Below, one piece after another: positions 10,768 through 21,116 of a stretch of DNA of 64,000 bases; position 1 is the first letter of the stretch; the number at the start of each line of letters is the position of its first letter. A program made the position numbers and the translations under genes. This DNA comes from Photorhabdus khanii NC19 (GTDB lineage: Bacteria; Pseudomonadota; Gammaproteobacteria; Enterobacterales; Enterobacteriaceae), in contig NZ_AYSJ01000014.1 in assembly GCF_000517265.1 (NCBI RefSeq), positions 422,740-486,739 on the forward strand. The letters run 5' to 3'. The notes beneath the pieces were generated by a model. It ran no database searches and was not told the DNA's origin. It saw only the letters and a list, made by a program, of their open reading frames with translations.

Positions 10768-11502
10768 ATGAGATTAGATGGAAAGATTGCATTGATAACA
10801 GGTGCCAGCCGTGGGATCGGCCGTGCAACTGCTGAACTATTAGCAGAGCGTGGAGCCCATGTTATTGGTACCGCAACCAGTGAAAAAGGCGCTGAAGCTA
10901 TCAGTGCTTACCTTGGTGAAAAAGGTAAAGGTTTTGTACTGAATGTAGCTGATCCTGAATCTATTGAACAGCTGATGTCCATCATTCGTACAGAGTTTGG
11001 TGGAATTGATATTTTAGTGAATAATGCCGGTATCACTTGTGATAACTTGGTGATGCGCATTAAAGATGATGAGTGGCAGGATGTTATTGACACTAATCTT
11101 TCTTCCGTTTTCCGTATGTCAAAAGCGGCAATGCGCTTTATGATAAAAAAACGTTATGGCCGTATTATCTCTATTGGTTCTGTTGTTGGAGTAATGGGTA
11201 ACCCTGGGCAAGCGAGCTATGCCGCGGCAAAAGCAGGAGTTATTGGTTTTAGTAAAACATTGGCCCGTGAAGTCGTTTCTCGGGGTATTACGGTTAACGT
11301 TGTTGCTCCAGGGCTTGTTGAAACGGATATGCTCAGGAAGTTGCCAGATGAGCAGTTGGTAAACTTTTCGAAAGACATACCCGTTAAGAGACTTGGCGAT
11401 GTGAAAGAAATTGCCAGTGCTGTGGCTTTTTTAGCTTCTGATGAAGCGGCCTACATCACAGGTGAAACAATACATGTCAATGGCGGCATGTACATGAACT
11501 AA
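10768..11502 (+). CDS. fabG: 3-oxoacyl-ACP reductase FabG
   Basis: NADPH-dependent ketoreductase of fatty acid elongation. 244 residues. Classical short-chain dehydrogenase: GASRGIG cofactor loop, NNAG, and the catalytic Ser138, Tyr151 and Lys155 (YAAAK). The ribosome binding site TTGAGGAC lies 9 bases downstream of the fabD stop. Confidence 0.97.
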   Translation: MRLDGKIALITGASRGIGRATAELLAERGAHVIGTATSEKGAEAISAYLGEKGKGFVLNVADPESIEQLMSIIRTEFGGIDILVNNAGITCDNLVMRIKDDEWQDVIDTNLSSVFRMSKAAMRFMIKKRYGRIISIGSVVGVMGNPGQASYAAAKAGVIGFSKTLAREVVSRGITVNVVAPGLVETDMLRKLPDEQLVNFSKDIPVKRLGDVKEIASAVAFLASDEAAYITGETIHVNGGMYMN

Positions 11503-11655
11503 AAATGAGCGAACCAGTTGCATTTTTTGTGTTAAATAACGCAAAATAGAGCAAGATTGTGGTTCGACCAGCCGGGATTTGGTTGCATCTTTTCCTGTAT
11601 TTTATAAACTACGAAAACCATCGCGAAAGCGAATTTTGATAGGAAATTTAATAGC

Positions 11656-11892
11656 ATGAGCACTATTGAAGAACGCGTTAAAAAAATCATCGTTGAACAA
11701 CTTGGTGTTAAAGAGGAGGAGGTTGTCAATTCAGCTTCTTTTGTTGATGACTTGGGCGCTGATTCTCTTGACACAGTTGAACTCGTAATGGCTCTGGAAG
11801 AAGAGTTCGATATCGAAATTCCAGATGAAGAAGCAGAAAAGATCACTACAGTTCAGGCAGCTATTGATTACGTCCAGAACCAAAGCGAATAA
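11656..11892 (+). CDS. acpP: Acyl carrier protein
   Basis: Carrier of growing acyl chains, 78 residues and highly acidic. The phosphopantetheine attachment serine (Ser37 counting Met) lies in [11 protein letters not shown] 150-base gap separates it from fabG, probably with its own promoter, consistent with the very high level at which ACP is made. Confidence 0.98.
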   Translation: MSTIEERVKKIIVEQLGVKEEEVVNSASFVDDLGADSLDTVELVMALEEEFDIEIPDEEAEKITTVQAAIDYVQNQSE

Positions 11893-11965
11893 GTGAACAC
11901 ACCTAGGCGGTCACTCGACCGCCTATGTTTCTGCCCTAAATTATTTCCCTCCTTGGAGGATAAGC

Positions 11966-13207
11966 GTGTCTAAGCGTCGAGTAGTTGTGACCGGACTAGG
12001 CATGTTATCTCCTGTCGGTAATACAGCTGAATCTTCTTGGAAAGCTGTTTGTGCCGGACAGAGTGGTATCAGCCTGATTGACCATTTTGACACCAGTCGC
12101 CATGCAACTAGATTTGCTGGTCTGGTTAAAGATTTTAATCATGAAGATTTTAATCTTTCGCGCAAAGATGCACGAAAGATGGATGATTTCATTCAATATG
12201 GTATTGCAGCAGGTGTGCAAGCTATTGAAGATTCTGGAATCGAAGTAACAGAAGCCAATGCTAGTCGTTTTGGTGCTGCTATTGGTTCTGGTATTGGTGG
12301 TTTGGGTCTTATTGAAGAGAATCACGGTGCGTTAGTGGCTAGTGGTCCTCGTAAGATCAGCCCGTTCTTTGTTCCTTCCACGATTGTAAATATGGTGGCA
12401 GGTCATCTGAGTATCATTTACGGTTTACGTGGCCCAAGTATTTCTATCGCCACAGCATGTACATCAGGTGTGCATAATATCGGTCATGCTGCTCGTATTA
12501 TTGCTTACAATGATGCGGATATTATGCTGGCAGGTGGCGCAGAAAAAGCCAGTACGCCTCTGGGGGTTGGTGGCTTTGGCGCTGCCCGTGCTTTGTCTAC
12601 CCGTAATGATGATCCACAGGGCGCAAGTCGGCCGTGGGATAAAGACCGCGATGGTTTTGTTCTGGGGGATGGCGCAGGTATTCTGGTGCTGGAAGAGTAT
12701 GAGCACGCGAAGAAACGCGGTGCGAAAATTTACGCGGAGATCGTTGGCTTTGGTATGAGCAGTGATGCCTACCATATGACATCACCACCAGAAGATGGTG
12801 CTGGCGCTGCGCTGGCGATGGAAAACGCCCTGAGAGATGCCGGTATTACCACCAAGCAAGTGGGATATATTAATGCTCACGGTACTTCAACACCCACCGG
12901 CGACTTAGCGGAATCCCATGCAGTTGAGTCAGTATTTGGTGAAGGCACAGATGTTTTAGTCAGTTCTACCAAATCAATGACTGGCCATTTGTTGGGCGCT
13001 GCTGGTGCAGTGGAATCTATTTTCACCATCCTGGCACTGCGTGATCAAATTGTTCCGCCAACTATCAACCTGGAAAACCAGGATGAGAGCTGCCGTCTGG
13101 ATTTCGTTCCTAACGAATCCCGTAAGGTGGAAGGCCTGGAATATGCGTTGTGTAACTCTTTCGGTTTCGGTGGTACTAACGGCTCATTGATTTTCCGTAA
13201 GATATAA
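11966..13207 (+). CDS. fabF: 3-oxoacyl-ACP synthase II FabF
   Basis: Condensing enzyme that elongates palmitoleate to cis-vaccenate and so sets temperature-dependent unsaturation. 413 residues, start GTG. Catalytic Cys165 in TACTSG, with histidines in [11 protein letters not shown] and [10 protein letters not shown] strong TTGGAGGA lies upstream. Last fab gene of the cluster. Confidence 0.97.
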   Translation: MSKRRVVVTGLGMLSPVGNTAESSWKAVCAGQSGISLIDHFDTSRHATRFAGLVKDFNHEDFNLSRKDARKMDDFIQYGIAAGVQAIEDSGIEVTEANASRFGAAIGSGIGGLGLIEENHGALVASGPRKISPFFVPSTIVNMVAGHLSIIYGLRGPSISIATACTSGVHNIGHAARIIAYNDADIMLAGGAEKASTPLGVGGFGAARALSTRNDDPQGASRPWDKDRDGFVLGDGAGILVLEEYEHAKKRGAKIYAEIVGFGMSSDAYHMTSPPEDGAGAALAMENALRDAGITTKQVGYINAHGTSTPTGDLAESHAVESVFGEGTDVLVSSTKSMTGHLLGAAGAVESIFTILALRDQIVPPTINLENQDESCRLDFVPNESRKVEGLEYALCNSFGFGGTNGSLIFRKI

Positions 13208-13280
13208 GCCTGATGTGAACTTAAACATGTTGCTGAGTTTCTCTACAGTATGATTTTGTGAATACTTTCAGGCGACAGAA

Positions 13281-13319
13281 TAAAGAGCTCCAATAGTTAA
13301 TAATTATTGGAGCTCTTTA
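13281..13319 (+). terminator. 15-bp perfect inverted repeat after fabF, probable terminator
   Basis: TAAAGAGCTCCAATA pairs perfectly with its complement around a 9-base loop. The right arm ends CTCTTTAC, so the U-tract is short and partly within the stem. Placed 74 bases after fabF and before pabC. Confidence 0.6.
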
Positions 13320-13429
13320 CATGGCAAGTTCTGCGGGCATTTTTGCACTCATGCCAGCTATATACTATGATACCGCTTCTTGATAAGTTGGTTGAAATAC
13401 CTTTTCTGAGCAATTAAGAACACAGTGAT

Positions 13430-14254
13430 ATGTATTGGATTAATGGTGAGCGGTGCGACTATTTGCCAGTGAACGATCGTTCAGTTCAATTCGGGGATGG
13501 TTGTTTTACAACAGCAAAAATAGAGCAGGGGCAGGCCGCTTTGTTGTCATTGCATATCCGAAGATTACAGAAAGGTGTTGAAAGGTTATACCTTCCCCAA
13601 CCCGATTGGCAACAGCTTGAAAACCATATAAAGCAGATTGCTTCCACTACTGAACAAGGTGTACTTAAAGTTATCCTTTCCCGTGGAGCCGGAGGGCGCG
13701 GTTATAGTGCACAGGGTTTCACGCAACCAAATCAGATCCTGTCTCTCAGTCCTTATCCTGAAAAATATCTGAAACAACGTCAGAAAGGCCTCTTTCTGGT
13801 TCTCAGTCCGATACCGATGGGAATAAACCCTTATCTTGCCGGAATTAAACATCTTAACCGATTGGAACAGATATTGATTAAATCATTTATCGAAAAATCT
13901 AATGCTGATGAAGCCTTGGTACTCGATACAGAGGGTTTATTGGTTGAGTGCTGTACTGCAAACATTTTCTGGCGTAAAGGAAAAGATGTGTATACTCCTG
14001 ATTTGCGGGGCTGTGGTGTTGAAGGTGTGATGCGGGAAAAAATAATACAGTTATTATCAGAAAGCGATTATTACCTTTCCTGTGTAAATCGTTATCCTGA
14101 AACATTGGCTTATGCAGACGAGGTAATAGTTTGCAATTCTTTAATGCCGGTGATACCTGTTAGTGAAATTCAGGCTCATGAAAATCAGCCCGTATGGAAA
14201 TATCAGTCAAGGGAGCTGTATGAATATTTGCTTCCTGAATGTTTGAAGTTGTAA
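13430..14254 (+). CDS. pabC: Aminodeoxychorismate lyase PabC
   Basis: PLP enzyme making p-aminobenzoate and pyruvate in folate synthesis. 274 residues of fold-type IV. N-terminal FGDGCFTT and the PLP lysine (Lys140) in GIKHLNRLEQI. In many enterobacteria pabC lies between fabF and mltG, as here. AGAACACAG is a weak ribosome binding site for ATG 13430. Confidence 0.93.
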   Translation: MYWINGERCDYLPVNDRSVQFGDGCFTTAKIEQGQAALLSLHIRRLQKGVERLYLPQPDWQQLENHIKQIASTTEQGVLKVILSRGAGGRGYSAQGFTQPNQILSLSPYPEKYLKQRQKGLFLVLSPIPMGINPYLAGIKHLNRLEQILIKSFIEKSNADEALVLDTEGLLVECCTANIFWRKGKDVYTPDLRGCGVEGVMREKIIQLLSESDYYLSCVNRYPETLAYADEVIVCNSLMPVIPVSEIQAHENQPVWKYQSRELYEYLLPECLKL

Positions 14255-14281
14255 TTCGCTCTGTGTTTAAGTGATTAATTG

Positions 14282-15307
14282 ATGAAACGGAAAAAGCACT
14301 TTTTTACCTTATTGGCTTTGATTGTCATGGTAGCGGCAATATTACTCTATGCCGGCTATAAGAAAGTTGAAAGATTTGCAGATCAAACATTGGCAATCAA
14401 ACAAGATCGGGTATTTACATTGCCGGCAGGTATTGGCCGTCATAGTCTGGAAGCATTATTGGTTCAGGATAACCTGATTAAAGACAGTCATATTTTCCCT
14501 TGGTTATTAAGGCTGGAGCCAAAACTTGCTGAATTTAAAGCGGGAACTTACCAGTTAACACGAGAAATGACATTGAGGGAAATGTTGCAATTACTCTCCA
14601 GTGGCAAAGAGGCGCAATTTACGGTTCGTTTTGTCGAAGGCAGCCGTTTATCTGACTGGTGGAAAATACTCCAACAATCTGAGTATCTTAAACATGAACT
14701 GAATGATAAAAGTGCTCAGGAATTGGCTGAGATACTGGGTATCAAAGAGACTGATACTCTGGAAGGGAGGCTCTATCCGGATACTTATCACTATACGGCG
14801 GGGACGAGCGATGTTGCATTACTAAAACGGGCATACTGGCAGATGGAAATGACGCTTGAAGAAGAATGGCAAAAGCGCGATAAAAACCTGCCTTATAAAA
14901 GTGCTTATGAAATGTTGATTATGGCGTCGATAATTGAGAAAGAGACCGGTGTTGAGGTTGAACGGACAAAAGTGGCTTCTGTATTTATTAACCGTTTACG
15001 GTTGAATATGCGGCTACAAACTGATCCGACCGTGATCTATGGTTTAGGCGAAAAATATACCGGCACTATTTTTCGCAAAGATTTAACCACACTGACGCCA
15101 TACAATACTTACATGATTAATGGCTTGCCACCTACGCCAATTGGTATGCCCGGTCTTGCTTCGATAAAAGCAGCTGCGCACCCGGCAAAAACTGAATTTC
15201 TCTATTTTGTAGCGGATGGTAAAGGCGGCCATACTTTTACGACCAATCTGGCGGCGCATAACAGAGCGGTGAATATTTACCGTCAGGGATTAAGACAGAG
15301 CAGATGA
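14282..15307 (+). CDS. mltG: Endolytic murein transglycosylase MltG
   Basis: Inner-membrane enzyme that cleaves nascent glycan strands and sets their length. 341 residues. One N-terminal membrane segment ([15 protein letters not shown]), then a LysM-like region and the YceG catalytic domain with the glutamate in [19 protein letters not shown] and [18 protein letters not shown] are conserved family blocks. The frame also contains TTG 14279, but ATG 14282 fits better. It overlaps tmk by 4 bases. Confidence 0.94.
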   Translation: MKRKKHFFTLLALIVMVAAILLYAGYKKVERFADQTLAIKQDRVFTLPAGIGRHSLEALLVQDNLIKDSHIFPWLLRLEPKLAEFKAGTYQLTREMTLREMLQLLSSGKEAQFTVRFVEGSRLSDWWKILQQSEYLKHELNDKSAQELAEILGIKETDTLEGRLYPDTYHYTAGTSDVALLKRAYWQMEMTLEEEWQKRDKNLPYKSAYEMLIMASIIEKETGVEVERTKVASVFINRLRLNMRLQTDPTVIYGLGEKYTGTIFRKDLTTLTPYNTYMINGLPPTPIGMPGLASIKAAAHPAKTEFLYFVADGKGGHTFTTNLAAHNRAVNIYRQGLRQSR

Positions 15308-15942
15308 ACAGCAAATTTATTGTTATTGAAGGGCTAGAGGGTGCAGGAAAAACTTCAGCGATGAAAACGGTCGTTGAAAGATTGCAGCAGCACGGTATTC
15401 AGGACTTAGTTTTTACCCGTGAACCGGGTGGAACACCACTGGCAGAAAAACTACGTGAGTTGATTAAGCAAGGTATTGAAGGTGAATCTCTGACGGATAA
15501 AGCAGAGGTGCTGATGTTATATGCAGCCAGGGTGCAATTGGTCGAAAATGTGATTAAACCTGCTCTGGCCCGTGGTGCATGGGTTGTGGGTGATCGTCAT
15601 GATATCTCTTCTCAGGCGTATCAAGGAGGAGGACGTGGTATTGATAAAAACTTGATGACCTCGCTGCGTGATACCGTTCTGGGTGATTTTCGCCCTGATC
15701 TGACTATTTATCTCGATCTTCCTCCTCAGATGGGTCTACTACGCGCCCGGGAGCGTGGGGAATTAGACAGAATTGAAAAGGAATCGATGGATTTCTTTGA
15801 TCGTACTCGCAGCTGTTATCTGGAATTTGCGGCACAAGATAAGCGTATTGTGACGGTTGATGCTGCTCAACCAATAGAGCAGGTACAAGCCGATATTTGC
15901 CAAGCCCTTGAGCAATGGCTGAAACAGCAGGAAAATGGCTGA
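15304..15942 (+). CDS. tmk: Thymidylate kinase
   Basis: Phosphorylates dTMP to dTDP. 212 residues. P-loop [11 protein letters not shown] motif in [18 protein letters not shown], and a lid region with [12 protein letters not shown]. Coupled translationally to mltG (ATGA overlap) and to holB (TGATG overlap). Confidence 0.96.
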   Translation: MNSKFIVIEGLEGAGKTSAMKTVVERLQQHGIQDLVFTREPGGTPLAEKLRELIKQGIEGESLTDKAEVLMLYAARVQLVENVIKPALARGAWVVGDRHDISSQAYQGGGRGIDKNLMTSLRDTVLGDFRPDLTIYLDLPPQMGLLRARERGELDRIEKESMDFFDRTRSCYLEFAAQDKRIVTVDAAQPIEQVQADICQALEQWLKQQENG

Positions 15943-16931
15943 TGAAGTGGTATCCGTGGCTTAATCAGGCATACCGTCAGTTGGTAGAATTCCATCAGCA
16001 AGGACGAGGCCATCATGCTTTATTGCTTCATGCTAATGCCGGCACTGGGGCTGATGTATTGATATATGGGTTAAGCCGCTGGTTGATGTGTCGGAATAAA
16101 CAGGGGATGAAAAGTTGTGGGGAGTGTCATAGTTGTCACCTGATGATGGCAGAAACTCATCCTGATTGGCATATTATGTCACCGGAGAAGGGTAAAACCA
16201 GTGTTGGTGTAGAAGCGGTACGTCAGATTACAGAAAAGCTTTATAGTCGTTCTCAGCAAGGCGGCGTAAAAATTGTCTGGCTGCCTTTGGTTGAATGTCT
16301 GACAGATGCTGCTGCCAATGCATTATTGAAAACTTTGGAAGAGCCGCCGGAACATACCTATTTTCTTCTGGAATGTCGTCAGCCAGCCAACCTTTTGGCA
16401 ACGTTGCGCAGTCGCTGTTTTTACTATTTTCTGCCGGTACCTGAAGCAGAAACCAGCTTTTATTGGTTGCAAAAACAGTTACCTGTCATTTCTTCGGTTG
16501 ATGCAATGACGGCTTTGAAACTGTCTCAGGGAGCACCTGTTGCGGCAGAACAATTGCTGCAACCGGAACGATGGCAGATTCGGAGGCAATTCTGTCAGGC
16601 TGTTGAACAAGCTTTGGATAAACGTGATGCTTTGTCACTTTTATCCCAGTTAAATCAAGATGATGCGCCGCACCGCCTTCATTGGCTTATCAGTTTGTTA
16701 CTTGATGCGGTAAAGTGGCAACAGCAGGCGCAGAGTTATTGCATCAATCAGGATCAACAAACGCTGATTTATCAATTAAGTTCCGTGCATACTATGGCTG
16801 TTTTACTACAAGGCGTTGATGACTGGATGCATTGTCGTCATCAGCTACTCTCAGTCGTGGGCGTAAACAGAGAATTGTTACTGACAGAGCAATTGCTCAA
16901 TTGGGAAAAACAGTTTACTTCACAATTCTGA
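15942..16931 (+). CDS. holB: DNA polymerase III delta-prime subunit
   Basis: Clamp-loader subunit. 329 residues. The start is ATG 15942, which shares its A with the tmk stop and gives MKWYPWLNQ, as in E. coli. Zinc-binding cysteines lie in CGECHSC; LLKTLEEPPEHTYF and the SRC-type motif LRSRC are typical of AAA+ clamp-loader subunits. As expected for delta-prime there is no functional Walker A lysine. Confidence 0.94.
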   Translation: MKWYPWLNQAYRQLVEFHQQGRGHHALLLHANAGTGADVLIYGLSRWLMCRNKQGMKSCGECHSCHLMMAETHPDWHIMSPEKGKTSVGVEAVRQITEKLYSRSQQGGVKIVWLPLVECLTDAAANALLKTLEEPPEHTYFLLECRQPANLLATLRSRCFYYFLPVPEAETSFYWLQKQLPVISSVDAMTALKLSQGAPVAAEQLLQPERWQIRRQFCQAVEQALDKRDALSLLSQLNQDDAPHRLHWLISLLLDAVKWQQQAQSYCINQDQQTLIYQLSSVHTMAVLLQGVDDWMHCRHQLLSVVGVNRELLLTEQLLNWEKQFTSQF

Positions 16932-16956
16932 AATCTTTTTTGTATACGAGTTTAAT

Positions 16957-17742
16957 ATGTTGTTAGTGGATTCGCATTGTCATCTTGATTGTCTTGATTA
17001 TGAAAAACTACATAAAAATGTAGATGATGTTGTCGCAAAAGCGGCGGATCGGGAGGTTAAATTTATGCTGGCAGTAGCGACTACGCTACCTGGTTTCCAG
17101 CAAATGAAAACCCTGATCGGTGAACGGGAAAATATTGTCTTTTCCTGTGGTATTCATCCGCTTAACCTGGATGAAGGCTACGATTTTGATGAGTTGGCAC
17201 GTTTAGCTGCCGGGAATGAAGTTGTCGCATTGGGTGAAACCGGACTGGATTACTATTATCAGCAGGATAATGCTGAACTACAACGAACCTCGTTTCGTGA
17301 ACATATTCGTATCGGACGTAAACTCAATAAGCCAATTATTGTTCATACCCGCAGTGCCCGTGATGATACTTTGCGGGTATTGCGTGAAGAACAGGTACAA
17401 GAATGTGGTGGTGTTTTGCATTGTTTTACTGAGGATAAAGATACCGCCAGAGAATTATTGGATTTAGGCTTCTATATTTCGTTCTCCGGTATTGTGACTT
17501 TCCGTAATGCGGAGCAAATTCGTGAAGCGGCAAGATATGTACCGCTGGATCGTATTCTGATTGAAACCGATTCGCCTTATCTTGCACCGGTGCCGCATCG
17601 TGGCAAAGAAAACCAGCCGGCATACGTGCGTGATGTTGCGGAATATATGGCTGTGCTCAAAGGTGTGAGTATTGAGGAACTGGCTCAGGTTACCACGCAG
17701 AATTTTTGCGATCTATTTCATGTTGATGTATGCAAAATTTGA
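16957..17742 (+). CDS. ycfH: TatD-family metal-dependent hydrolase YcfH
   Basis: 261 residues, TIM-barrel amidohydrolase of the TatD DNase family. Metal ligands: DSHCHLD at the N-terminus, GETGLDYY, VIVHTR, LHCFTE and ETDSPYLAP. In E. coli this gene sits downstream of holB, as here, but ptsG, which follows it in E. coli, is missing. The exact substrate is unsettled. Confidence 0.93.
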   Translation: MLLVDSHCHLDCLDYEKLHKNVDDVVAKAADREVKFMLAVATTLPGFQQMKTLIGERENIVFSCGIHPLNLDEGYDFDELARLAAGNEVVALGETGLDYYYQQDNAELQRTSFREHIRIGRKLNKPIIVHTRSARDDTLRVLREEQVQECGGVLHCFTEDKDTARELLDLGFYISFSGIVTFRNAEQIREAARYVPLDRILIETDSPYLAPVPHRGKENQPAYVRDVAEYMAVLKGVSIEELAQVTTQNFCDLFHVDVCKI

Positions 17743-17812
17743 TTTATTAACTTGAATTTGTGATTTGTAAGCGCTCATATATCTCTTGTTATTTGAATAA
17801 AAGGAAAATGTG

Positions 17813-18163
17813 ATGGCAGAAGAAACTATTTTCAGCAAAATTATTCGTCGTGAAATACCTTCTGATATTGTTTATCAGGACGATCTGGTCACTGCGTTTC
17901 GCGATATTTCTCCACAGGCACCGATTCATATTCTGATTGTTCCCAATGTCTTGATCCCGACAGTGAACGATGTCAAGGCAGAGCATGAAGCCGCGTTGGG
18001 ACGAATGATGACGGTTGCAGCGAAAATTGCTGAACAGGAAGGCATTGCCGAAGATGGATATCGCTTGATTATGAACTGTAACCGTCATGCGGGACAGGAA
18101 GTTTACCATATTCACATGCATCTGATTGGCGGCCGCCATTTGGGGCCATTACTGTTGAAGTAA
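17813..18163 (+). CDS. hinT: Purine nucleoside phosphoramidase HinT
   Basis: HIT-domain hydrolase, 116 residues, splitting AMP-lysine type phosphoramidates. HIT motif HIHMHLIGG near the C-terminus. ATG 17813 follows AAGGAAA; an in-frame GTG directly before it is less likely. Confidence 0.94.
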   Translation: MAEETIFSKIIRREIPSDIVYQDDLVTAFRDISPQAPIHILIVPNVLIPTVNDVKAEHEAALGRMMTVAAKIAEQEGIAEDGYRLIMNCNRHAGQEVYHIHMHLIGGRHLGPLLLK

Positions 18164-18358
18164 ATGTGAAGTCCCAAAATTCGTCTATATAGTATATAGC
18201 CAGATATTCGGGGGTATTGTTCTTAAAATGGTCCCGGATATCTTGATTTTTAATAAATGCTACTGATTTTATTACTGAGATTGAACCGATAATAGATTGC
18301 TGGTGTCACAGCAGAAATTTATCTGTTTCTTTAAACTCTGTAATTGGAATATAGGTTG

Positions 18359-18925
18359 ATGAAAAGAATTGTTTTTGTAGCACTATCTGTCATGTTTCTG
18401 GCTGGTTGTCCATCTTTGCCTCCGCAGCAGCCTGAGCCTCCCACTCCGGTTATACCGGTGACCCCAACGGAACCGACGCCACCACCTGAAAAAGTTCCAG
18501 AGCCACCTAAAACGCGCGAAATTGACTGGGAAGGGACTGTACAACCATTAGTCGAGCAAATGGTTAAGGCGAATGGGCTGGGAAGCGGCAAGTTACTGTT
18601 AGTTGATACAGTAAAGAATAACACCAACGGTGTGTTGCAAACCATGCAAGTCACTGATGCCTTGCATCAAGCCATCAATAGCAAGAATGTTTTTGTATTA
18701 GTACCGCAAAATCAGGTACAGAACGCCCGCCAATCTTTGGGTCTGTCTGAAGAAGATAGTCTGGGGTTACGCAGCAAAGCGATTGGTTTGGCTCGTTATT
18801 TAAATGCGGATTATGTTCTCTATTCTATCGTTTCAGGGAACAGTGATAAGCGTGATATTGTCATGCAACTGATGATTGTACAGACAGGTGAGATTCTTTG
18901 GTCAGGGCACGGTGACGTTAAGTAA
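18359..18925 (+). CDS. lpoB: Outer-membrane lipoprotein LpoB, activator of PBP1b
   Basis: Lipoprotein that spans the periplasm to activate the peptidoglycan synthase PBP1b. 188 residues. Signal peptide with lipobox LAGC (cleavage before Cys), a proline-rich flexible linker (PPQQPEPPTP...), then the conserved globular domain. In E. coli ycfL lies between hinT and lpoB; here there is only a 195-base AT-rich gap. Confidence 0.92.
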   Translation: MKRIVFVALSVMFLAGCPSLPPQQPEPPTPVIPVTPTEPTPPPEKVPEPPKTREIDWEGTVQPLVEQMVKANGLGSGKLLLVDTVKNNTNGVLQTMQVTDALHQAINSKNVFVLVPQNQVQNARQSLGLSEEDSLGLRSKAIGLARYLNADYVLYSIVSGNSDKRDIVMQLMIVQTGEILWSGHGDVK

Positions 18926-19775
18926 TCAAGATGGTTTATTGCGGGCGTTATGCAGGCAATGGCCTTATACAACAGCAAACAGCTGGAAGATAAGGCCGTT
19001 AAGCGGTCTGACAAATGAAAGCTATTATGCCACCGATGGCGAATATCATATTGTCGGCCGCAGACAGTGGCAGCAAGGGAAGCAGCTTGGCGTTGACCGT
19101 CAGCGTGAAAATGCCATCTTGCGTCATCTCAGCCAGACAAAAATTGCTCCGCAAGTCATTGCAATGGATCCCCATTGGTTGTTATTGGAATGGTTGCCTG
19201 GTCATATTATTGAGCAAAATGAGTTTTCTCAGCCCGATTTTCTGCAAAAACTGGCGGCATTACTGACCACTTTGCATCATCAGTCACTGTTCGGTTATCC
19301 GCTTCAACTACGGCATCAGTTAGCAAGCTACTGGTTGCAAATTGATAAAGCGCGTCTTACTCCTCGTTGGTTGCGGTTGCATAAACAATTTATATCGTCT
19401 TCGATGCCTTCAATACTAAAACTATCACCTGCTCATATGGATGTTCATTGCGGTAATTTGCTTAATACCCCTCAGGGGCTGAAACTCATTGACTGGGAAT
19501 ATGCAACTGATACCGATATCGGATTTGCGTTAGCGACACTGTTTTGCACCAATCATTGGGATGAACCGCAGCAACAGGCTTTTTTGCACTGCTATTGCAG
19601 TCAGCCATCAGGATACCGGGATCGAATGTTATTGACGCGTCAGATTAAACGTTGGCAACCTTGGGTTGACTATATGTTTTTGATGTGGTTTGAAGTGCGT
19701 TGGAAACAGAGTGGTGATCCGCAATTTTTAGCGTTAGCGCAACCGTTGCGCCTCTCTTTTGGTCTAACGTTTTAA
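18912..19775 (+). CDS. thiK: Thiamine kinase-like phosphotransferase ThiK
   Basis: Salvage kinase of the choline/aminoglycoside kinase fold, about 288 residues. The catalytic motif HMDVHCGNLL and the metal-binding IDWEYA are clear, and the neighbours are those of E. coli thiK (lpoB, nagZ). The N-terminal third is divergent from E. coli. The start is uncertain: TTG 18876, GTG 18888 and GTG 18912 are all in frame and all overlap lpoB. I chose the shortest overlap. Confidence 0.82.
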   Translation: MTLSNQDGLLRALCRQWPYTTANSWKIRPLSGLTNESYYATDGEYHIVGRRQWQQGKQLGVDRQRENAILRHLSQTKIAPQVIAMDPHWLLLEWLPGHIIEQNEFSQPDFLQKLAALLTTLHHQSLFGYPLQLRHQLASYWLQIDKARLTPRWLRLHKQFISSSMPSILKLSPAHMDVHCGNLLNTPQGLKLIDWEYATDTDIGFALATLFCTNHWDEPQQQAFLHCYCSQPSGYRDRMLLTRQIKRWQPWVDYMFLMWFEVRWKQSGDPQFLALAQPLRLSFGLTF

Positions 19776-19825
19776 ATCTATTACGCTGCATTGATTGCAG
19801 CATATGAATGCAAGTGAGGAATATA

Positions 19826-20872
19826 ATGGGTCCGGTAATGTTAGATGTTGTCAGTTATGAACTGGATAATGAAGAGAAGGAAATTTTGCAACATCCATTA
19901 GTGGGCGGTTTAATTCTGTTTACCCGCAATTTTCATGATGTTGAGCAATTACGTGAATTGGTACGTCAAATTCGTCAGGCATCCCGTCATCGCCTTGTGA
20001 TTGCCGTTGATCAGGAAGGTGGCCGAGTTCAGCGTTTCCGTGAAGGTTTCACTTGCTTACCGGCGGCCCAATCTTTTGCTGGATTGAGTGATAATTTCAA
20101 TGGCATTAAATTGGCGGAAGAAGCAGGTTGGCTGATGGCATCTGAAATGATTGCAATGGATATTGACATCAGTTTTGCGCCTGTTCTGGATTTAGGTCAT
20201 CAATGTGTGGCTATTGGTGAGCGTTCATTCCATGAAAATCCTGAGCAGGCCAAGATGATGGCGGAGCAATTTATTAAAGGAATGCATTCTGCCGGTATGA
20301 AATCAACGGGTAAACATTTTCCGGGGCATGGTGCTGTCTGTGCCGATTCTCATAAAGAAACACCTCATGATGATCGTCCGCTGGACGTTATTTGCCGTCA
20401 TGATATGTCTATTTTCCGTGATTTTATCCAGCGTAATTTGTTGGATGCGATTATGCCGGCTCATGTGATCTATTCTCAGGTGGATAAGCATCCTGCCAGC
20501 GGATCGTCATATTGGTTGAAATCAGTGCTGCGTCAGCAATTGGGCTTTAATGGCGTGATATTTTCGGATGACCTCTCGATGGAGGGGGCGGCGATTATGG
20601 GCAGTTATGCTGAACGCGGGCAGGCTGCGCTGAATGCAGGTTGTGACATGATCCTGGTGTGTAATCACCGTGATGGGGCGGTCAGTGTGCTTGATAACTT
20701 GCCTCAGACCAAAGCAGAGAAAATATCAGAATTGTATCATCAGGGCGGTCAATTCAGTTTGAATGAGCTAAAGGGTTCAAAACGCTGGCAGCTGGCTAAT
20801 GAAGCATTAACGGTTTTACATGAGAAATGGCAGTGTTGTGGAAAAGTTCCCAACTTGTCTGAGAAGAAATAG
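19826..20872 (+). CDS. nagZ: Beta-N-acetylglucosaminidase NagZ
   Basis: Cytoplasmic glycoside hydrolase family 3 enzyme of peptidoglycan recycling, removing GlcNAc from anhydro-muropeptides. 348 residues. KHFPGHG and the catalytic nucleophile aspartate in FSDDLSMEG are present. ATG 19826 follows GTGAGGA with good spacing and gives MGPVMLDV as in E. coli; the frame extends upstream without support. Confidence 0.95.
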   Translation: MGPVMLDVVSYELDNEEKEILQHPLVGGLILFTRNFHDVEQLRELVRQIRQASRHRLVIAVDQEGGRVQRFREGFTCLPAAQSFAGLSDNFNGIKLAEEAGWLMASEMIAMDIDISFAPVLDLGHQCVAIGERSFHENPEQAKMMAEQFIKGMHSAGMKSTGKHFPGHGAVCADSHKETPHDDRPLDVICRHDMSIFRDFIQRNLLDAIMPAHVIYSQVDKHPASGSSYWLKSVLRQQLGFNGVIFSDDLSMEGAAIMGSYAERGQAALNAGCDMILVCNHRDGAVSVLDNLPQTKAEKISELYHQGGQFSLNELKGSKRWQLANEALTVLHEKWQCCGKVPNLSEKK

Positions 20873-21046
20873 GGGAATACGGGTGAGTTACATACTCCCC
20901 GTTTATCGAATCTGGTGTGCGCTATTACCTATCCGGTTTTCTGATGTTTATTTATTCAAAAGAATTTGATGTTGTTCAATTTTGGTATGACCAACTAACC
21001 AGCCGTGATATTCTGGTACTATCACATCAGTTATTTATTTCAAACT

Positions 21047-21091
21047 AAATGTTATCTAAGGATATTGTTTTAATATCCTTAGATAACATTT
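21047..21091. repeat. 20-bp perfect hairpin immediately upstream of ndh
   Basis: Two 20-base arms (21047-21066 and 21072-21091) are perfect reverse complements around GTTTT. The right arm ends 13 bases before the ndh ribosome binding site AGTGGAG. It could terminate nagZ transcripts, but there is no proper U-tract. It could equally be a cis-acting leader element. Confidence 0.85.
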
Positions 21092-21116
21092 GATTTACAT
21101 TTTTAGTGGAGTAGTC

